Assembly: GCF_001949145.1 (NCBI RefSeq)
Contig: NW_019091383.1
Coordinates: forward strand, 1,086,149 to 1,150,148
Direction: 5' to 3'
DNA length: 64,000 nt
DNA from: Acanthaster planci
Taxonomy: Eukaryota; Echinodermata; Asteroidea; Valvatida; Acanthasteridae
Part shown: in pieces, positions 60,001 to 64,000 of the stretch
Numbering within the stretch: position 1 is the first letter of the stretch
Layout of the letters: every line of letters begins with the position of its first letter
Made by a program: the position numbers and the translations under genes
Notes under the pieces: generated by a model
Told to the model about the DNA's origin: nothing
What the model saw: only the letters and a program-made list of their open reading frames with translations
Database searches by the model: none

Positions 60001-63000
60001 CAAAGAGGACATTTTGTCCTTTCTAGAGATATATCTCTCTTTGCCATACATAAAGTAGGTTTGCCATTACAGTACTTTTTACATAAGATGAAGAATTAAA
60101 TTGTATAATGATATTTATAATATTAAACAAAGGTATAATATACAGACTCCTAAGCCCACACGAATAACGGTATGCACACAACAGTTATTTGGTTGTCAAG
60201 ACACACCAATACATAAAAGATATTTGGAAAAAAAGGAAACTTACAAGAATCGTAGCTTCGCAAGTCCTTCAAATATGTCTGCTGGGAGGTGGGTTAAATC
60301 ATTGTGGTGTATATATCTAGAAACAAAAGAACAAAGAATCTGTAATTTCACATTGACTCAAATGAGTACCCCGTTAAATAAACAAAAAATACAAATACAG
60401 GGAAATAACAAGCCAGACTAACTCACAGGCTTGTACTGCACTGTAAACTGACTAGCCAGAACAAACTCACAGACTTGTACTGCACTGTAAACTGACTAGC
60501 CAGAACAAACTCACAGGCTTGTACTGCACTGTAAACTGACTAGCCAGAACTCACAGGCTTGTACTGCACTGTAAACTGACTAGCCAGAACAAACTCACAG
60601 ACTTGTACTCCACTGAGAATAGTTTAGAGTTCCTATACTTACAGATACTGAAGTTGATGTAAAGAGCTGAACAGGTCTGAAGGAAGGCTTGTANNNNNNN
60701 NNNNNNNNNNNNNNNNNNNNNNNNNNNNNNNNNNNNNNNNNNNNNNNNNNNNNNNNNNNNNNNNNNNNNNNNNNNNNNNNNNNNNNNNNNNNNNNNNNNN
60801 NNNNNNNNNNNNNNNNNNNNNNNNNNNNNNNNNNNNNNNNNNNNNNNNNNNNNNNNNNNNNNNNNNNNNNNNNNNNNNNNNNNNNNNNNNNNNNNNNNNN
60901 NNNNNNNNNNNNNNNNNNNNNNNNNNNNNNNNNNNNNNNNNNNNNNNNNNNNNNNNNNNNNNNNNNNNNNNNNNNNNNNNNNNNNNNNNNNNNNNNNNNN
61001 NNNNNNNNNNNNNNNNNNNNNNNNNNNNNNNNNNNNNNNNNNNNNNNNNNNNNNNNNNNNNNNNNNNNNNNNNNNNNNNNNNNNNNNNNNNNNNNNNNNN
61101 NNNNNNNNNNNNNNNNNNNNNNNNNNNNNNNNNNNNNNNNNNNNNNNNNNNNNNNNNNNNNNNNNNNNNNNNNNNNNNNNNNNNNNNNNNNNNNNNNNNN
61201 NNNNNGGTGTCAGAGCTGAATTTATCCGAGTCCTCCCGAGTCATTCAGCCTCTCCTATCAATGCCTTTCTCAATTTCTCATGGATTTATTTGTAATTTTG
61301 ATTTGCGATCGGCAACAAGTCTTTGAAATTCCAGTCAAATGCAGTAAATGCCAAAGATCCGTATGTAGCATTTTAACTGCACAGGTTTGTTGCTACTTTG
61401 GAAATGCCCTTTCTGACTCAGCAGCAGAGCCCATATGGAGCACAAAATATCATAAATCTTGCATTATATTAAATAAATCTGCTCTCTCACTACTTATGTA
61501 TCCACATGGCGTACACAGTATTAAAAATGAAACAAATGATTGTCACAAGCATATAAACTAATCAGAGAAAACACCTGGACAGTAGAGGCACAGCACCCAA
61601 ACGTGCATTCTTCAACTTGATGCATGCGTTCTATTGGTATATCATGATATCCTGTTGGTTACCAAGGTATGCAATGTGCTCAGACCACCTGTCCATGAGC
61701 ACCGTGCCACAGCAGTAATGGCTTCTAATCCTGGTTGCCAAATCACACTATATACTGATGATGTCACACTTTACTCACAGGAACTCTTTCCTATCCACCC
61801 TGAGCTGAAGTGCACCCTCACTGGCCAAAAAAAGACAGGTGGTACTTAGTTTTCCAACCGGGTTCTTGCACTTGTTCAGCGTGCACACGAAGACCATGCA
61901 TGATTCTCAACTAAATTTGTTGTGTGTACTCAGCATGCTGAGCGTCACACAAACTTGCGTGCCTTTGTAATGAATGCATACCAAAGGACTGTCAATTTCA
62001 TTCAAAACACACCCTCTTTTGTTCCTGCTCGGACTGGATAGGAGCTAAGTGGGACTATGAATTCAAAGCCCCATCAGAAAACATACATGTAATCAAGGTA
62101 GGATATCAGCACACAGGCCTATGTTGTACTTTTTAAGCAAAGATCTCTCTATTTGGTAGAATACACGAGATACTCACAATTTCTCCAGCTTTGTTTGCCT
62201 TCGAAAAACGTCTTGTTCCAACGCCACAAGCTCATTATTCTTTAGCTGCCTGTGGTGCGATGTAACAAATGAAGTCAAACTGCATGTTACAACTCAAAGG
62301 TGGAATTTGAATGACCAACATCATCAGTGCAGGTTCCCCTGCCTTAATTAACAATGCATTGATAAATCCAGCTTTATAAATGGAAATGGCTAGGCGGTGA
62401 ATTAGCTTTTTGGTGTATGTCAAATAGAAATTCAGAATAAAAACCTGACACAGGTATACTTACAGCTCCACAAGATTGGGGACGTCTGCAAAAACATCAC
62501 CGCCAAGTCTTGTCAGTTTGTTGTTTGGTAGTTTCCTGAAAACAGAAGCGAAAGAGAAAAGGTAAAACAGAGGTCAGAACGATGTGAGCAGAAATTTGAT
62601 GCCCAGCTTTTGTCACACTGACCGCAGGATCAGTCAGAGCTAAATCACCTAGGCATGGTTTTATTTGGATATTGCCGTTATAGTTGATTCTAACTCGATT
62701 AAAGAGATATTTGGCATGAAACTTGTTCTTGTACATTTAATTTTTATCCCCTCACAATTCTATTGACGTGAAAAAATGAAAATGATTGGAAGTGCTTTTA
62801 TAGACATGTACATGTAACACAATGATGTCATGCTTTGCTTACATGTGTGTTCTCCTATGACAGTCGGGTGGGAGGTGATCTATTGAGCTGTGGCCCCATG
62901 GGAAATCACACATGTCAACCTCATGGTGGTTTCAGGACCATTAAATATGGAAGAACACTATCCCACCCAAGAATGGCAAATTCCAATAATCCAATTATTA

Positions 63001-63782
63001 ATACAAGGAGGGGTGTGCTTACAAATACTCCAGCTTGTCCAAGCTGTGTAATGCACCAGGTTCAAGATTGGTAACATTACTAGATGTCACAAGTCTGTAA
63101 AAAAGATACCATAATTAAATTCTTAAACAGTCTGTTCATCCACTTAAGAATCGTCATCTCTCAACCCGAATTAAGAAAGGTGGCAGTACCGTTTTTTAAG
63201 TGTTAGCACTTTCAATTTCTAAAATAAAACCTACAGTCTAAATAAGGCTAGACTAACCTAGATACTTGCCAGAGAAAATGAAGCTATGAAATTATCTACC
63301 ATTTTTCCCCTACCCAGGAAAAGGCTGATTTTGATCGAGTTATCAAAACATGAAGTCAATCTGCTTTGAAGTAGAGTTTTACTGAAATTCAGTCTTATTT
63401 TCCTGACAGCAGTGTGTAGTACTATACATTGCATATATTCAACCTGACACCCTACTTGGTCTTGTTATACGGCAGACCAGTGGCTGATGATGTTTGAGTA
63501 AATTTTGTTTTGGTTTTTTCTGTATCCAATTTATAAACAAAGAACAATCAAAGTGACAACCTTATTACAAAGATTCATGTAAATACACTAGGCAACCAGA
63601 GTCTTTTATTTTTTAATTCTTTTTAACGTTTTGGAGAAGACAGGGTTCCTTTGCCAACTTGCTTCTTTTCCTCGGCTAAAACAACTTCAAGATGGCCGAA
63701 ATATACTCACAGATATCTTAGATTGGTCAGACCCTCAAAAAATCCAGATTCAATGTTTCCCATGTTCTTCAAGGCTATCTCC
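50804..63782 (-). CDS. Leucine-rich-repeat GPCR, relaxin receptor/GRL101-like (3' part, 20 exons visible)
   Basis: Membrane receptor of the LGR family, with an extracellular LRR solenoid that binds ligand followed by a rhodopsin-type seven-helix domain. Minus-strand exons run from 63782 down to 50804: seventeen 72-nt LRR exons (listed separately), a hinge exon 53236-53095, TM exon 52049-51234, and last exon 51043-50804. All junctions are GT-AG and all frames join without a stop. The seven-helix part resembles type-C LGRs (RXFP1/2, snail GRL101): DLLMGLYLLIIASADLHF in TM2 to loop 1, SEASVFLVTLISIDRF in TM3, GTDFCCWVPV in TM6 and FILPINSSLNPWLYTL in TM7. The number of LRRs (at least 17) is what is usual for type-B LGR4-6, not type C. 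Signal peptide and N-terminal exons (LDLa modules if present) lie beyond 64000. One LRR exon and possibly more fall in the assembly gap. Confidence 0.9.
51234..52049 (-). CDS. LGR exon encoding the second half of TM1 through TM6
   Basis: 272 codons, phase 0 at both ends (GTGTAG acceptor, GTAAGC donor). It carries the end of TM1 (VVFAMTGNLVVLLW, with the conserved GN) and TM2 with NLAASDLLMG. A loop-1/TM3 cysteine (SLTCKFAG) pairs with VCLGL in extracellular loop 2. TM3 ends in SIDRF in place of DRY. TM4 is LLGLWLLALALSVTASA. The long loop 2 has an N-glycosylation sequon (NIT), TM5 starts at YLFPIVLFLGINLVS, and TM6 contains GTDFCCWVPV. It is the longest open frame of the window. Confidence 0.95.
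52439..52901. mobile_element. hAT-like MITE, 463 bp, CGAGTC-rich, 8-bp target duplication
   Basis: The left end CAGAGTTGAAATGAGTCAC and right end GTCAAGTCATTACAACTCTG are inverted repeats starting CAGAGTTG. The flanks ATTACTAA (52431-52438) and ATTACAAA (52902-52909) are 8-bp direct repeats with one mismatch, as expected for hAT transposition. The interior is largely GACTCGAGTC/AAGTTGAGTC words on both sides of a unique centre (about 52570-52700). It lies in the intron between the hinge exon and the TM exon. Confidence 0.75.
53095..53236 (-). CDS. LGR hinge exon with cysteine cluster and start of TM1
   Basis: 142 nt (1 + 47 codons), acceptor TTACAG, donor GTCAGT. It reads KTGNHALCCLLNSAVFCDVN, then about 13 residues including YFTCSRR, then LTQDVMKTFIWIQ. 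The CC pair, the two later Cys and the following FIWIQ entering TM1 match the hinge of LGR receptors, where the region links the LRR domain to the membrane core. It was identified because it bridges the phase-2 end of the last LRR exon and the phase-0 start of the TM exon exactly. Confidence 0.85.
53683..63782 (-). CDS. LGR leucine-rich-repeat exon array (17 exons of 72 nt)
   Basis: Exons 5' to 3' on the minus strand (plus coordinates): 63711-63782, 63023-63094, 62464-62535, 62178-62249, 60643-about 60714 (3' part seen, rest in gap), 60245-60316, 58938-59009, 57949-58020, 57671-57742, 57187-57258, 56754-56825, 56231-56302, 55705-55776, 55336-55407, 54836-54907, 54133-54204, 53683-53754. Each fully visible exon is exactly 72 nt (24 residues, one LRR), starts with the third base of a codon and ends with the first two, and is flanked by AG and GT. 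Typical repeats read xLxxNxLxxLxxxxFxxLxxLxxL, e.g. DLRNNRITELKEGIFDGLTN and YIHHNDLTHLPADIFEGLAK. Because every intron has the same phase, repeats can be lost or gained without shifting the frame. One further repeat could hide in the 512-N gap. Confidence 0.93.
57289..57461. mobile_element. Palindromic MITE, family 1, copy 2, about 173 bp
   Basis: Same family as 10525-10699: CAAGAGTTTGCAACGCGTT, GGCCAATCACAATGCGCGAA and terminal GCATTTCACAATAG / CTATTGTGAATCACCCGTA. The arms are more diverged (the right arm has several substitutions), so it is the older insertion or a different subfamily. It lies in the intron upstream of LRR exon 57187-57258. Confidence 0.8.
60419..60617. repeat. 44-bp tandem repeat, about 4.5 units, containing splice-site-like sequence
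   Basis: Units of 44 bp (one shortened by 4) differ at almost no position. On the receptor strand each unit contains TTTACAG, then TGCAGTACAAGCCT (or AGTCT), then GTGAGTTT, i.e. an acceptor-like, micro-exon-like and donor-like order. The TACAAGCCT/GTGAGT part resembles LRR-exon ends in this gene. It lies 26 bp from the end of the LRR exon that is truncated by the gap. Confidence 0.85.
60694..61205. other. Assembly gap of 512 N
   Basis: The run of N removes the 5' part of one LRR exon and its upstream intron. The neighbouring near-identical tandem repeat is a likely reason for the failed assembly. Confidence 0.99.
61206..62177. other. LGR intronic sequence downstream of the gap
   Basis: I find no further 72-nt LRR exon here on the minus strand. 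A plus-strand frame reading LYTDDVTLYSQ (about 61750) weakly recalls a reverse-transcriptase catalytic box, but nothing around it supports that. Confidence 0.4.
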
Positions 63783-64000
63783 CTGTAAGTAAATTCAAGC
63801 AAATACCTTCCCTAAATGAGACTTGAAGGTCTGCGTGGTATGTGGCTTATGTGCAGAAATATGAATGTTGTTGCACCACTCTCTTCTAATTAGAATTTCC
63901 ATTTGTACAAGGGGGAAGGAAGCTGTGATGTTTCAATCCCGAAGGAATCAAAGTCAATGTAGGGCTGAGTCACTTCCAATTATTCACTATTCGCATATTT

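Noticed and set aside
60639-61244. Long open frames on both strands across the gap
   Set aside because: They consist of N-derived unknown residues. Only the 3' part of one LRR exon (60643-60693) is real sequence.
61634-61849. Plus-strand frame with LYTDDVTLYSQ, resembling a reverse-transcriptase YxDD box
   Set aside because: No other reverse-transcriptase motif lies on either side, the frame is 71 codons, and it lies in an intron of the receptor. A single short match is not enough.
1-64000. CRISPR arrays, bacterial operons or phage elements
   Set aside because: The introns, splice signals and gene families are eukaryotic. The tandem repeats found are minisatellites without spacer structure.

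Overview
The window is intron-rich eukaryotic DNA of moderate to high AT content. It has canonical GT-AG introns, many short inverted-repeat transposon remnants and very frequent palindromic words of the acatgtacatgt and taggccta kind. The gene content is a tandem cluster of theta-class glutathione transferases, an RDH11/12-type retinol dehydrogenase and a large leucine-rich-repeat GPCR of the relaxin-receptor/GRL101 group. This fits a marine invertebrate, most likely a non-vertebrate deuterostome (echinoderm, hemichordate or cephalochordate), but the species cannot be fixed from the sequence alone. There is one assembly gap (512 N, 60694-61205) and one isolated N at about 2029.

Layout. 1-2960: no recognisable gene, with an AT-rich 20-bp minisatellite at 2361-2705. 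2964-34802, plus strand: a theta-GST array. It holds a broken 5'-less copy (A, 2964-5354), an intact five-exon gene (B, 8439-11649, 224 aa), a two-exon relic (13327-13998), and two more intact five-exon genes (C, 21326-26035, 227 aa; D, 31060-34802, 224 aa). Copies A and B share homologous 3' flanks, so they arose by tandem segmental duplication. A's flank is interrupted by about 1.1 kb that B lacks. Between the genes lie several inverted-repeat elements and a roughly 535-bp imperfect palindrome (14374-14909).

35737-45390, minus strand: a four-exon retinol dehydrogenase-like SDR gene (338 aa) with an 8-kb first intron, converging on GST copy D. 45391-50803: no recognisable gene, apart from a CRE-type palindrome about 245 bp upstream of the RDH start. 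50804 to beyond 63782, minus strand: the 3' part of an LGR-type receptor. Seventeen 72-nt leucine-rich-repeat exons are visible (one runs into the gap), all in the same phase, followed by a cysteine-containing hinge exon, one exon for most of TM1 to TM6 and a final exon for TM7 plus a Ser/Thr-rich tail. Its 5' end lies outside the window.

The genes do not form a pathway. The GSTs are cytosolic detoxification enzymes expanded by duplication, the RDH is a membrane-anchored NAD(P)-dependent reductase, and the receptor is a cell-surface protein. The most noteworthy observations are: the intron-split glutathione-site residue 67, which is Ser, Cys and Gly in the three intact GSTs; the combination of at least 17 symmetric LRR exons with a type-C (RXFP-like) seven-helix domain; a 44-bp tandem repeat in that receptor gene that multiplies a complete acceptor/micro-exon/donor arrangement; and several MITE families with recoverable target duplications. 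I found no convincing evidence of a wholly new biological system.
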